The notes under the pieces: model-generated
What the model was told of the DNA's origin: nothing
The model's input: only the letters and a program-made list of their open reading frames with translations
Database searches by the model: none
Origin: Agarophyton chilense
Lineage: Eukaryota; Rhodophyta; Florideophyceae; Gracilariales; Gracilariaceae
Assembly (NCBI GenBank): GCA_030374765.1
Contig: JARGXX010000004.1
Span: forward strand, 1,364,001-1,428,000
Direction of reading: 5' to 3'
Length of the DNA: 64,000 bases
In this document: positions 51,570 to 61,892 of the stretch, piece after piece
How the letters are laid out: every line of letters starts with the position of its first letter
Numbering within the stretch: position 1 is the first letter of the stretch
Program-made: the position numbers and the translations under genes

Positions 51570-53561
51570 TTACCCTACAGTTCTACCACCGCAAAGTATT
51601 CCGCGCTTCAAACTTTTAGTATCATCGAGTGTCGCGCGCTCTAGAACATATCTCATCTCATTCATTTTCAAAACCTTCACACATCGAAATCCAGTGCCAA
51701 GGACGGCGTAAACATTCTTATCGTCGTGAACAACTGCCACTTGATTAAATATACGAGCCGGCATAACAGCCTCGATGAAATATCCATCGTCATCAAATTT
51801 TCTTGCACAGTTCTTAATAGATGAAGGACTATTCAGTGATACAGAGACTTTGCCCATATAGATTGCTTCAAGAGCCCACAACGCGCTAGAATCGCCAAGT
51901 TGTCCAGATAACGCCAAGTCTAATACACCAGCTGTAGCGCGACCCTCATCAGCCCTATACTCTCCAAGATCCACTTGAACAACTCCAGAAACTCCGAGGC
52001 CCGTAATACGCTTCGCGAAATGGACAGTTCCAGCTAAAAGCTTTGGTACGTGCGTCATACGAACTCTTTGATTTGATACCGATAGGCTGCCAAAGCTCTT
52101 TAAAAAACTACATTGACTGCGTTTCTGCAATCGTTCTCCAGGGAACCATCCTTCTTTCGGCAGTATCCTCATTCCGTGTACTTCGACTCCAGATGAGCTA
52201 ACCAACGGAATTTCTCTTGCCCAATCACTCAAATTGAAGAAATCAACCCTGTCATTATCAGATGCTTTTCTTTCGTTGTCAAGAAGATTGGAAAGCTCCC
52301 ACCACTCGTTAATATGCTTTTTTGGCATTCCCACAGCATCCTCAATAAGCTCATCTGTGAGCAATTCTGGATGATCTTCATCTTCCATTGAAGCCATCTT
52401 CCTAACAATGCTTTCGTACAACCTAAGATCACGAAGCGCCATTTGAGCTTCCTGTTTTTGTTCAAGCACGGCAACTGCGGAAGTAATAAACATCATTGAG
52501 TCAAAGTCATCGTCTCTCAGGCACCAATTCAACTTAGACAATGCCACCGCGATATTTTGTCGATCAAAGAGACATGAAATGTGAACGTCTCGGTCAGTTG
52601 CGGTCCAAGAATGCACCACCGCAGCTGCAAATCTACCAGATGTTGAACACTTGATATGTTCATGATCAATGGAAGCGTGACCTTCAGAAATAGAAATATT
52701 AAGAAAATTCTCATCGTTATCCCGAACACTAACGCAACCATTCTCAGCTTTCAAACAAAAATCGCGGACTATAGTAAACAAAGTTCCCCATGTACCCTGT
52801 CGTGCCTTGAAGTATGAGCATAGAAATGACCCACCGAGAGGCCCTTCCAGCCCAAACAGAGACTGAAAGTCAGAAAGAAGTTTGAGATATGCCAAACCGA
52901 TTATCTGAAGTGCAGTATTGTTTCCAACCGCGCGGTTGAAATTGTCAATCTGGACGACGGTGCGCGATGCATATCGATTAATGTCCACAAAATGCATGCC
53001 CTGTCCGGGGTGCGCATCGAAACAGACGTTATCATCACAAACGACAAGATTCTTGCCATGGCAAGGCTTTATTTTTTCAGAGAAAACCGGAATAACTCCA
53101 TCGGGATAGTCGAGAAATACTGCACAAAAAGCAGAAAGATCAGCCTCGCACATGGCTAAGATATCAAGTGCTTTACACAAAAGAGGTGCAGCGTCCTGAT
53201 CAAGATCACATCCGTGAGTACATCTCAGTGGTTGAAAAGGAGCACCATTGACACAGCCTTGGAACACAAGGAGTCTCTGTTGTGCACAGCCGATCAAAGT
53301 GACGCGACAAAAGTTTAACCGGTCGTGCAGTCGTTCGTTTTCGTAGGGAAAAAGGTCTTCTGGACGAGGAGGGACTACTTCTGAACTCTGAGCAGTTGAG
53401 CCTTCCACCACAGCGCGGTATAGCTCAACAGCTTCGTACAGAGTTCGGTCGTCTTGGAGTGTGTCGGCGGCTTTTTGGATGGCATGGGAAAGTTGGTGGG
53501 TTTGAGAGAGCTGGGAGAGAAGGATTCGTATTGTGTGGCGGATTCGAATGTAGGGATGCAT
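51570..53561 (-). CDS. Unrecognised 663-residue protein, copy 2
   Basis: Coding sequence appears identical to 24692-26683, ATG at 53561. Homology to copy 1 ends at 53656, 95 bp upstream of the ATG, and the DNA beyond is unrelated to copy 1. One of the two copies has therefore probably lost its native promoter. Confidence 0.62.
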   Translation of the reverse strand: MHPYIRIRHTIRILLSQLSQTHQLSHAIQKAADTLQDDRTLYEAVELYRAVVEGSTAQSSEVVPPRPEDLFPYENERLHDRLNFCRVTLIGCAQQRLLVFQGCVNGAPFQPLRCTHGCDLDQDAAPLLCKALDILAMCEADLSAFCAVFLDYPDGVIPVFSEKIKPCHGKNLVVCDDNVCFDAHPGQGMHFVDINRYASRTVVQIDNFNRAVGNNTALQIIGLAYLKLLSDFQSLFGLEGPLGGSFLCSYFKARQGTWGTLFTIVRDFCLKAENGCVSVRDNDENFLNISISEGHASIDHEHIKCSTSGRFAAAVVHSWTATDRDVHISCLFDRQNIAVALSKLNWCLRDDDFDSMMFITSAVAVLEQKQEAQMALRDLRLYESIVRKMASMEDEDHPELLTDELIEDAVGMPKKHINEWWELSNLLDNERKASDNDRVDFFNLSDWAREIPLVSSSGVEVHGMRILPKEGWFPGERLQKRSQCSFLKSFGSLSVSNQRVRMTHVPKLLAGTVHFAKRITGLGVSGVVQVDLGEYRADEGRATAGVLDLALSGQLGDSSALWALEAIYMGKVSVSLNSPSSIKNCARKFDDDGYFIEAVMPARIFNQVAVVHDDKNVYAVLGTGFRCVKVLKMNEMRYVLERATLDDTKSLKRGILCGGRTVG

Positions 53562-53656
53562 CTTGGACGTTCTGGGGATCAACGGTAATTCGAAGGAGAA
53601 TGGGTGCGTATAAACGATGACGCAGGCCACCGAAAGGATAGATGAATTACAAGTGC

Positions 53657-56209
53657 TTCATTGCACGTGTAATTGACAGCAAAGCTCTGCGACTGTAAAC
53701 TCTCCCAGAGATCTTATGGGCGTTCTACGAGTTGACAAAGCAGAATACAGGAAGTTGATTTCGGCTTTCGAAAAGCAAAAACGTTTTCTGAAATTGTCAA
53801 TAATCGTGTTTTTAACCATGCACATGCACCATTCGAGTGCATGTGCATGGTTAAAAACAGTCCATTCTTATATCTCAGATCAACGCACGCCATGCACCAG
53901 CATATCGAACATAACTACGTACTATTCGATAGCCTACAAGTAGAGCTCCTGCCTCCGCTTTCTCCCCCAAGGGGCGGCGCAAAGCGGCACCTACAGGCAG
54001 TACTCTCTTTTTACCTTTTCATTGTGTATCTGCGCGCATATGCGCGCATCCTCACACCACATGCCTTGTTGAGGTAGTTTCGGCGAAAAACGGGGCGAGC
54101 GTGACGTCGCTTGTAGCCTAGACATTTTCATCTGGACATAGGTTCTATTATCTTGATTGTATACGTTCTGCATTTGAAGTGGTCGTTTATTACAAACAAC
54201 TACATTATTACACGCAACGCCCCACGGCGTCGTGCAATTTACTATGTTCAAGCTCTGAACAGTTAAGCGCTCTGCCGAAGCCACATTGTACAGCCTGAGT
54301 CGCGCTACAGCCGATAAGGGCTCGAGCTACTACAAAAGTAAAGCGGCCAACCTCCTGCAGCATCCAGGAGGTTTGGGCGCTCTTTTTCCAACAACTTTGC
54401 TATACGACAGGCATGCAAACGACGTGATTATCTTCGTGGTGCGGAACAGTTTCAAACAAAGAGTTTTCGTTGTTGTTTGTAGATACGTTATGAAGTTTGC
54501 AAGCCGAAATTACAACGAAAGTAGCAGCAGACGCCGAGTAGCGCAGAGTCGACCCAAAGGTTCCAAAATGACAAACCGCCATGCCGAACGCTTTCTCATA
54601 TTAGTATCTGTGAATGGAGAGTAAGAATGATTGAACTTCTCTTGATTTGCAGTCATTCTTTGTCCAGGGTAAGTGGTCAAGACCTAGTGCTAGTTAGAAT
54701 ATGGGTTGCATCTCACGACCGCCGTTAACAGGGATAACTGCCTTTGTTTGAGCAATTTTTAGAAGAATATGGAACTAAAAGCTGTTGAGTATGAGGTGTC
54801 TACGGCATTACGTTCATACACAAAACATAATTCATATTCAGCTTAAACAGCTGCATGTGCAAAGATAAAAGTGGATGTTGTGCGATTGCAATACTTTAGT
54901 TTGTCAGTAACATCACTAAATATTGGTTGTAGAAACTAGATGATTTTGTACACAGCAGCAACAATTACAGATCATAGGCTTTTCATAGTTTTTGAAATTG
55001 AGTTGCGTTTTGAGTAAATTCTTCTATTGTGTTAAAAAATCAGATCTGTTAAAGAGCTTGGTTTAAAACTATAAATATCTCATAGAAAATATGATGTGCT
55101 GTTGAATGTTCGATTAAAACTGGACAACTATTATCTGAAAAGATCGTTTAAGACAAAAACTGGAGAGTAAGAAACAGCATCTTTAAAACACTAACATGGC
55201 TTCCTACAAATCCGTTTTGTCGGTGACCCCGAAGGAGGCTTTCTTGAACGGGTGTGCGTAGACGCCAAAAATGTAATTGTGATAGGCAGTTCATTTGGCG
55301 GAACAACGTATCCGATAATGTTTGTATATGTCTCAAGACTTGAAATTGTGGTCTGGGAAGGACAAGGCGGGGATAACAATGTTAACCCAAGTTGTGCTAA
55401 CTACGAAGGTAGACAGTAACATCATGGCATCAATATGGCGTTATAGATTGACTAGAGAATAGCGGGGAGACCGGGAGATTTGGTTGCGTACGACATGCTC
55501 GCAGTGTAATTGGTGAGTAGCGGTGCATACTCTCTCTGTGAGGATTTTGCAGCGTTTCACTTCAAACCTGCAGAATGGGGGCGTGGTTGGAGTTTTAAAG
55601 CACTCGGACTTACACAAATTCAGATGCTCACAACCAAATATTCAAATCTCACTTCCGTCACATTACAGTCCACGAAATGAAAATAAATACACCCGAGCCA
55701 GGGCGGAATAGAATGGTTTTCGACGAATCTTAAAGCATGTCCAGCGGCTCGGTTCTAATCCATAATTTGGATACTGCTCAAGTTTCATGTTTTGCAAAGC
55801 CCAGTGCAGCGGTGCGTTTCATCGGGGGGGTTGCGAGAAAAGCGTTTTATTAGAAGGTGATCATATTGTAACTGCTCTAGCTAGTCGGGGGCGTATTTGT
55901 GACTGACTACTACTGAAAGTCGATAGGGTTTTACTGTATGAGTTGTTCACAAGCAGACCACATATATCCATCGAAGAGTACAAGGCACGCAAATGAGGAG
56001 CGGTGGGTGCTGGATCTCTTAGATAGCGTCATCTAGTTCGCCTCATTTGGCACATCCGTTGGGAATGGCTCATGGGAACGAATAAAGACTACCAATCGTT
56101 TAATTAATACGTCTTCACTTTTTACAACGGCTTCCGAAGTACCCACTGCCGCGTACGAGACGTTTCGGCCAACAAATTCAGAGCGACCATCGTTTGCGAG
56201 CAAAAGTCC
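53657..56209. other. 2.5 kb without a supported gene; three strong palindromes
   Basis: No coding frame here resembles a protein I know. Palindromes lie at 53807-53859, 54031-54048 (TGCGCGCATATGCGCGCA) and 54349-54373 (AACCTCCTG / CAGGAGGTT). The rest is A/T-rich from about 54700. Confidence 0.5.
53807..53859. repeat. Perfect 23-bp hairpin with 7-base loop
   Basis: Arms 53807-53829 and 53837-53859 are exact reverse complements (starting TGTTTTTAACCATGCACATG) around the loop CATTCGA. It may be a small folded RNA, a miniature-element core or a recent palindromic duplication. Confidence 0.85.
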
Positions 56210-56216
56210 TATATAA
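56210..56216 (+). promoter_or_regulatory. TATA box of the nucleotidase-fold gene
   Basis: TATATAA, 86 bp upstream of the ATG at 56302, leaving a short leader of about 55 nt. Confidence 0.55.
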
Positions 56217-56301
56217 CGCCTTCAAATTATACCCAACGCCTATCGGCAACGTTTGTCGGGTTATCTGTTGGCATTGCAACGCCAGCTCAAACACCCTAAA
56301 A

Positions 56302-57828
56302 ATGTTAACCAACCAGTTCGTTTTCTTCGCACTTCTCGGGCTTTACCTGCCTTGTCTGGCACTCTGTCTTCGCGTTTGTCATCACAATGATTTCCAAGCG
56401 CGTTACGTCCAGACTGACGCCAGCAACAACTTCTGTCCCTCTTCCCAAGTTGCTGTCAACGAATGTTTCTCATCCGCTGCACGTTTGAGCACCGCTTTTG
56501 ACATGCTCAAATGCGATGTTCGAATTTCTGCTGGTGACTTTTCTTTTGGTACACTCTTCTGGACTTTGTTCGATGACGAAATTGCCACCGCAGCCTACAA
56601 CGCAATAGGCTATGACATTGCCATCTTCGGCATCGAGGACGTCACGGTCGGCGTAGATCCCATCTTCAACACTATACGCCATACTCCTCATGTCAACTGG
56701 CTGGGCACCAACATCAACTTGTTAGGGCATCCACCAGGCGTGACTCTTAGAAAAACGTTGGACAAGGGAGATGCCTGTTTTGTTTCAGCATTGACGCCGC
56801 TGTTGAACACGTTGTACGACTACGAAGAATTCCTTGAGATTGAAGACCCTGTCAAGGCCATCCAAGATAGTGTATCGGAGTGCAAGAATAAGCAAAATAT
56901 TGTTGCCGTGACGCATCTGGGCCTGAGTAGTGACGAGGAGCTTTGCAGAATGGTTCCGGAGCTGGACTTGGTTATTGGCGGCTTCACCATGGACGACCTC
57001 GCAAAGGATGGCAGCTATCCTCGCCGCGTGGAGCGTGCCGATGGGACCATATGTTATGTGGTAACTGCGTTTGCCTTTGGGAGACAACTGGGCTTCTTGG
57101 ACCTAAACTTCAACCAGGGACAGCTGAGCTTTGATGGCTATGGAGTGCTGCCGCTGGATGGGAGGATTCGGCTAGACCGAGAGGTTCAGCGCGTGATAGA
57201 CGGCTTCTCAAGACGGCTGGAGAGGGAAAACCTCGATGTACCGGTAGCGACGTTAACTGCCGCTATTCCGGACGACTGTGTCGGAAAGGAATGTGCGAGG
57301 GGAAACTTGATTTGTGACACGCTCCTTGATGCAGAAAGTCACGCTGATTTATGCATTGTGAACTCAGACTACTCTCGCGGATCACTGAATGAGGGGACAG
57401 TGACCCGGGGTGATGTAATTGGGTTGGCAACGTTTCCGAACAACCTGTCCGTGGTCACCATCTCTGGGCACGGCGTGTTGGAGGCTCTCGAGAACGGTCT
57501 TTCGGCACCGCTGGACAGCCCTATCGGGTTTGGTCCATTCCCGCAAGTGGGCGGGATCGTTGTTAGATTCGACTTGTCGAGACATGTGGGAAGACGAGTG
57601 GTGAGTGTGCACATTAGAGGGCATCCTCTGGATGAGAGAGAGACATACCGCGTTGCGACTAGCTCGTTCTTGGCATTGATGAATTACGGGTACACATGGG
57701 ATGGGGCGAGACGCATTGAGATCACGCAGAGGACCATAAGGGGGCTGGTTGAATCGTTCTTGAGTTCCACGAGCCCGTACACCCCAGTGGTTGAGGGCCG
57801 GTTGGTCGATGTCTCCAACAACGCATGA
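56302..57828 (+). CDS. Secreted 5'-nucleotidase-fold protein, probably inactive
   Basis: 508 residues, intronless; ATG 56302 chosen because it opens a signal peptide (1-22, FVFFALLGLYLPCLALC). An N-terminal calcineurin-like phosphoesterase domain (about 23-290) is followed by the UshA-type C-terminal domain (about 310-508). Family motifs are present but altered. N-D-x-H reads HHNDFQ (D30 kept, H to Q32); GD is kept (D79); G-N-H-E reads GIED (110-113, both N and H lost); THLG keeps H205; GGHSH reads GGFTM (226-230, both ligands lost). In the C-terminal domain NGGGIR reads NSDYSRG (354-360), with R kept. By UshA numbering, most metal ligands and the catalytic His are missing, so nucleotide hydrolysis is unlikely; a binding or scaffold role is inferred. 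The frame is intact, which argues against a pseudogene. A candidate AATAAA is at 57976. Confidence 0.8.
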   Translation: MLTNQFVFFALLGLYLPCLALCLRVCHHNDFQARYVQTDASNNFCPSSQVAVNECFSSAARLSTAFDMLKCDVRISAGDFSFGTLFWTLFDDEIATAAYNAIGYDIAIFGIEDVTVGVDPIFNTIRHTPHVNWLGTNINLLGHPPGVTLRKTLDKGDACFVSALTPLLNTLYDYEEFLEIEDPVKAIQDSVSECKNKQNIVAVTHLGLSSDEELCRMVPELDLVIGGFTMDDLAKDGSYPRRVERADGTICYVVTAFAFGRQLGFLDLNFNQGQLSFDGYGVLPLDGRIRLDREVQRVIDGFSRRLERENLDVPVATLTAAIPDDCVGKECARGNLICDTLLDAESHADLCIVNSDYSRGSLNEGTVTRGDVIGLATFPNNLSVVTISGHGVLEALENGLSAPLDSPIGFGPFPQVGGIVVRFDLSRHVGRRVVSVHIRGHPLDERETYRVATSSFLALMNYGYTWDGARRIEITQRTIRGLVESFLSSTSPYTPVVEGRLVDVSNNA

Positions 57829-58203
57829 TCCCCAACTGCTATAGAGGGTGGACGAAATCCAGTATAGGTATTCTGAAAGCCCAACCTCGAATTGAAATGT
57901 GGTGGGAGCAGACCCAGGGTGAAGAAATCTCCTTGGGGTTGGCTACGGCGACGACCAGAGCCTTTCGACAAAAATAATAAATCATTCTGTCTTGAAGTTG
58001 GTTTCCGAACGCTGCGGAGTGACTGTCGTCATTGTAGGAAACGAATGGGTCGGAGCCCCAAGATGCACGCCTTACCCGCACGGTGACTGACACCATTGCT
58101 GTGCAATGTATTTGTTTCAGTGCAATCTGCGGCGCATGGCGCAGGCACACGTAATACTGTGTGTGTCACGGTACGCCTTCGCCTTGCATGAGGCGCACGG
58201 ACA
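57829..58203. other. 3' flank of the nucleotidase-fold gene
   Basis: AATAAA at 57976-57981 is the likely polyadenylation signal. Nothing else recognised. Confidence 0.4.
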
Positions 58204-58578
58204 TCAGTACCGTCCCTCAAGGCGAAGCGATTGGGCTTCAACATACGCCACTTCGGAGATCGCACTCAGGATCGATCCGACAACAATAAACAAAACAATT
58301 TGAAAGACTTTTCCTTTCGAGAATTGTATTTTCCCTGCACACAAACCTTCAGAAGTGAAAGGCGTGGTGATAATAAATTCATAAAACAAAGACACAACAA
58401 TTGCCTCAAGTTGTTGCAACATAATAAAAAAAGTCGATCCACACCAGTAAACTCCGAAACCCAGAACGCATAGAAACCCCTGCAAAACATAAATGGCGCT
58501 CTCTATGGGAGAAAAAAGAAGGATTGTGAAGGAAAAACATACATTAAACAGTAAAAAACAAACAAAAGACAAGAACAA
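58204..58578 (-). CDS. Hypothetical hydrophobic protein, doubtful
   Basis: 124-codon minus-strand frame with three hydrophobic stretches (FLSFVCFLLFNVCFSFTILLF near the start, IYVLQGFLCVLGFGVYWC, and IVLFIVVGSILSAISEVAYV near the end). Such frames can arise by chance in A/T-rich DNA. The charged C-terminus and regular spacing of the spans leave open a small membrane protein or a terminal exon. No ATG is at the frame's start that I could confirm as a real initiation site. Confidence 0.22.
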   Translation of the reverse strand: MFLSFVCFLLFNVCFSFTILLFSPIESAIYVLQGFLCVLGFGVYWCGSTFFIMLQQLEAIVVSLFYEFIITTPFTSEGLCAGKIQFSKGKVFQIVLFIVVGSILSAISEVAYVEAQSLRLEGRY

Positions 58579-58579
58579 T

Positions 58580-59572
58580 TAGTGTAGTTAATAGTTTCTA
58601 CGCATTTTCTTCAGAACGAATCAAATTACATCAAACCGACCATTTTTTTCACATTTTTGAGAGACATAAATACAATATTGTCACTATATCAGCGATCTGT
58701 AGTTTCCTGCAAATATGTACTAGTTCAAAAAATTGTATGCGAGAAAAATCTGACAGGGAGCATCTTGAAGTCAATGTGCTTATTTGGACACGATATCTGC
58801 GTGTTTGTGGTCAAGTGAATTGCAACCGACCATTCGACCAAGACACACGTAGCTTCTTACCAAAAGTCTTTTCTCCGAAGCTGATGATGTGTGAATTTCC
58901 AAAAGTTTTCCCTCATTTAAGTGATGTTCTTAGCACAAGTAGAAAGCAAGAATTATTCTGCTTTTGCTGAAGATTGATAATTTACAGTTTCCACTTAGAA
59001 TTTCAAAATATTGGTGTGTCTTTGAGAACTATCACGTAGCCAGATAAAGATTGGTTTTTCGTAATGCATTCTTCTAAATCGGCGTCAACAAACGCACGAA
59101 GGGAATCATGGATGATGAAACGATTAGATAGAAATTAAAGCCCATAGTTCAAAATACCCATCAAGTACTTGGAAACTCTCTTCAGTAACTAGTTGTGTCT
59201 TTCAAAAGGATTTTTCATGTGTTTTGAAAGGGCAAAGACCCGGATAGAATAGATCCGGGAGAGCTTTATCGTTATCCAGAGTAGTTTTCCGATGTCAGAA
59301 CGAAACTTGGCACAATCGCATGCAGATACTATATTCTCTTTGACTTTGGTCGGTAACCGTCATCTGTAGGCGGTAAAAATGACTTGACTGGGTTTCATTC
59401 CTGCATGCCAAGCGCTTTTTGAAGTTGCAGAGCGTATATGTACTGCTTAACTTTAATGACAAGAACAGAGCTTTGAATATTCCATCAAATCAACGATATG
59501 AGTTCTTCATACAGTTTGGAATGGAAATAAACCGAAAGATTCTCTTGAAATGACTAAGGAACTTCAGTGTAG
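58580..59572. other. A/T-rich, no gene seen
   Basis: About 1 kb without a supported coding sequence, RNA gene or repeat. Confidence 0.5.
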
Positions 59573-60190
59573 TACAGTGCGTTTCAAAAACATATTTCTT
59601 TAAAAAAACTGCGCCAAAAAGTCATTTCCCGTACTGTAGAGCACATTTCACAACAAATAAAAACCACCAAGTCAATAACACTGTTTCAAAAGTATATCCT
59701 TTATACAATCATTAGCTAAATTATGGCTCGTGGCGCACCTCTGACACGCTCTGCACACCTGGAAATCATGGAATTAGTAGGTCAGGGTATTATTCCAGCA
59801 GATATAGGCCGAAAACTCAAGCGCAGCCCAAAAACAATCAGCAACTTCATCAAAAACCCCGCTACATACGCAAAAAAGCGTTCAAACGGCCGTCCTACGT
59901 CACTATCTCCCGCCGATAAGCGTGGAATTAAGCGAGAACTATGCCGTCACACTTCATCTTGCGGAATAATTGTCAAAAATCTAAATCTGCCTCTATCAAG
60001 ATTTACAATATGGCGTGAAGTCAACCGTCAAATTTTGTTCAAGTACACAAAAATGAGGAAAACTTTTTTTTAAAAGATAATCACAAAAAACATCGAGTTG
60101 AATGGTGTGCTCAAAAGGCTTATTGGAAAACGGAATGGAATAATATTATCTTTTCCGACGAAAAAAAGTTTAACCTTGATGGTTCAGATT
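59573..60190 (+). mobile_element. Tc3-like (Tc1/mariner) DNA transposon, truncated
   Basis: The left end is probably the TA at 59573-59574 followed by CAGTGCGTTTC. The transposase starts at ATG 59723 (MARGAPLTRSAHLEIMELVG). Residues 1-110 form the two helix-turn-helix DNA-binding domains (IPADIGRKLKRSPKTISNFI). A T8 run near 60063-60070 shifts the frame, after which HRVEWCAQKAYWKTEWNNII and FSDEKKFNLDG follow; the Asp of FSDEKKF is the first catalytic Asp. The element stops at about 60190, right after that motif. The second and third catalytic residues and the right inverted repeat are absent, so it is dead. The family call rests on close resemblance to the C. elegans Tc3 transposase in this segment. 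Confidence 0.75.
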
Positions 60191-60218
60191 AAACAATAAT
60201 AATCAATTAGATTTTTAT

Positions 60219-61073
60219 TCAATGCTTAGCTTTAAAGTAATTAATTACTTGACTAATTGTGTCAACCGATTCTTTTGGGGTCCTTGTAATGCGAGTAATT
60301 GGCACACCGTTCGGTAACGTGGCCACGGAAGCGTATTCAAGGAACGACCTTACACGAAGCTGATGTTCTTCTGTCAGCGAGTCATGACAGTAAACTAGGA
60401 AGTCCTTGCACCACAAATCGCACAAATGGCAAAGAATCTTCAACTTGTCCACGTTTTCCACGAGTACTTGGTGTCGAGCTGCGCCTAATCCAGATTCGCT
60501 CACGATTGAGCGAATGCGATCTGCTGAGCAATTGTGATCCGTCCACGACCCAGTGGGTGACTTGTGACGGTGACAGTCACGACAGTGGTCACGAGCACGT
60601 GACGCTACGGAGTCACGCGGTAAGCAGATACGCCCAACTGGCTGACAGTCAGCACGCGACTTGTTCACAGCCCTCAGTACCCTGTCAAGGCGGTTACTAG
60701 CAGGGATACTGGAATCCAAATGACGGGTTGTCAGCGGAGCGTACTTATCGTCGTAAATAGGTAAGTAGCTCGACTGATTCTTAAATAGCCTTGGTTGCCG
60801 TACCGGCCTCGGGAGCCGATGAATCAATGGCTTTCTAATCTGAGCTCCCGTCACCGTGGCAACTTTCTGTAATTGATTGCTGCCACTTACACAATCTGCT
60901 TTTTGATTGGTCGATGTAGATCTTTCAGAAAGGTTCTGTGTTGACTGATTTTTTCGGGGTCCACTTGGCAACTTCTGATTGTTGTCCGGTTGAAAACTTG
61001 GCGGTTTCTTGTTGGTTAGAGACTTTACCTTGCTGGCGCCTTTGCCAGGCGAACACTCGTCCGCTGAAGTCAC
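60219..61073 (-). CDS. Unrecognised 284-codon frame with no methionine
   Basis: Minus-strand frame of 284 codons; the first codon is GTG and there is no ATG anywhere in it. It is Lys/Gln/Ser/Pro-rich at first, then Arg-rich with several Cys/His pairs (RDHCRDCHRH, ILCHLCDLWCKDFLVYCHD), which could be a zinc-binding region. Upstream there is a TATA-like box (CTATATAAG, about 61312-61320), an ATG at 61179, and a GTAAGT donor and TTTACAG acceptor (about 61152 and 61098). A 5' exon supplying the start is therefore plausible, though the exact join is unsettled. The frame begins just right of the truncated Tc3-like element and may itself be part of an unknown mobile element. Confidence 0.4.
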   Translation of the reverse strand: MTSADECSPGKGASKVKSLTNKKPPSFQPDNNQKLPSGPRKNQSTQNLSERSTSTNQKADCVSGSNQLQKVATVTGAQIRKPLIHRLPRPVRQPRLFKNQSSYLPIYDDKYAPLTTRHLDSSIPASNRLDRVLRAVNKSRADCQPVGRICLPRDSVASRARDHCRDCHRHKSPTGSWTDHNCSADRIRSIVSESGLGAARHQVLVENVDKLKILCHLCDLWCKDFLVYCHDSLTEEHQLRVRSFLEYASVATLPNGVPITRITRTPKESVDTISQVINYFKAKH

Positions 61074-61079
61074 TATTTT

Positions 61080-61523
61080 TCTTTTTGTTAGTACTGTAAA
61101 GCGATGCTACCAATTGTAGCAATTGGGTTTTCAGGGTCGTATGTATTTAACTTACTAATTACTGTGATGGTGCAATCATGCAAGTAATTAAATTAAAAGG
61201 ATTCAATTCTTTTATCAACAGGTGCTTCTGTCGGGTAGGCACTTCTGGGCACTCTTTCCGATCTGCACTTAGCAAGGGAGGAAGAGAGTGCCAGTGCTAC
61301 TCCAGAAGCGCTTATATAGACTTTTGAGATATAAAGTAGGCGTACTGCATTAGGTAGTTATAGTACTTAGCAGTTACACCGAATAGTCCAACAATAAAAG
61401 CCTACGTTATTCTATATCACTATATTCCAGCAAGTCCAAATTCTAAACAACAATCAATAAAAGGATCAATATACAATTCCAACAAATACTTCCTTCCATG
61501 CAATTATATCAACTCATAACATT
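61080..61523. promoter_or_regulatory. Presumed leader and promoter of the methionine-free frame
   Basis: Contains a small palindrome TGCTAC/GTAGCA (61104-61120), splice-like sites and a TATA-like box on the minus strand, and meets the truncated Gyp-E LTR at about 61524. It is unrelated to the corresponding part of the Gyp-A LTR. Confidence 0.35.
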
Positions 61524-61735
61524 ATACGCCGTTGCCAATACGGTATTTCCCTACAATGGGTCGAATCGGATGCGCCGTTGCAAACCGAGTTCCCACGTGT
61601 AACATACCACCTCACTGGCTATCTGCGGAATGCCGCTTCATAACTTCATCCCAGCCGTTGCACTCACCTATGAGTATCATCGTACTTGGACAAAAAAATA
61701 TTCCATCGGCATTCCGACAGTAGTAGAATACTACA
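61524..61735 (-). repeat. Truncated 3' LTR of Gyp-E
   Basis: Matches 1026-1235 of the Gyp-A LTR with few differences and ends GAATACTACA next to the polypurine tract. Confidence 0.75.
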
Positions 61736-61748
61736 CATCCCCCCTGTT
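61736..61748 (-). other. Polypurine tract of Gyp-E
   Basis: Minus-strand AACAGGGGGGATG against the LTR. Confidence 0.7.
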
Positions 61749-61780
61749 AAACGCGAAGCACGGGCGACGTAAGACGTCTT

Positions 61781-61786
61781 TATATA
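61781..61786 (+). promoter_or_regulatory. TATA-like box facing the Gyp-E antisense frame
   Basis: CTTTATATACCCG, about 33 bp inside the polypurine tract and 107 bp upstream of the ATG at 61893, a spacing that allows a normal leader. Confidence 0.5.
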
Positions 61787-61892
61787 CCCGAGCATGCATG
61801 GGCATTCCGAAATTTCGTCCTTTCCACGAAAGTACACGAACTTCTGCTTAACGTCATACAATTCACAGTATTCTGTTTTGACTTGATCAGCG

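Larger units (their letters stand above)
40468..53656. repeat. Segmental duplication, copy 2, split by Gyp-D
   Basis: Same orientation as copy 1. The block is 40468-41003 and 47909-53656, with Gyp-D in between. Removing Gyp-D and one TGATT restores colinearity to the base apart from a 1-bp slip in a T run. Confidence 0.9.

Noticed and set aside
54240-54330. tRNA- or U6-like sequence on the minus strand (GGCTTCGGCAGAGCGC)
   Set aside because: Only a short box matches; no cloverleaf or conserved U6 body could be drawn.
56194-56301. Longer start for the nucleotidase-fold gene
   Set aside because: The codon there is not ATG, the TATA box lies within this stretch, and the ATG at 56302 opens a clean signal peptide.
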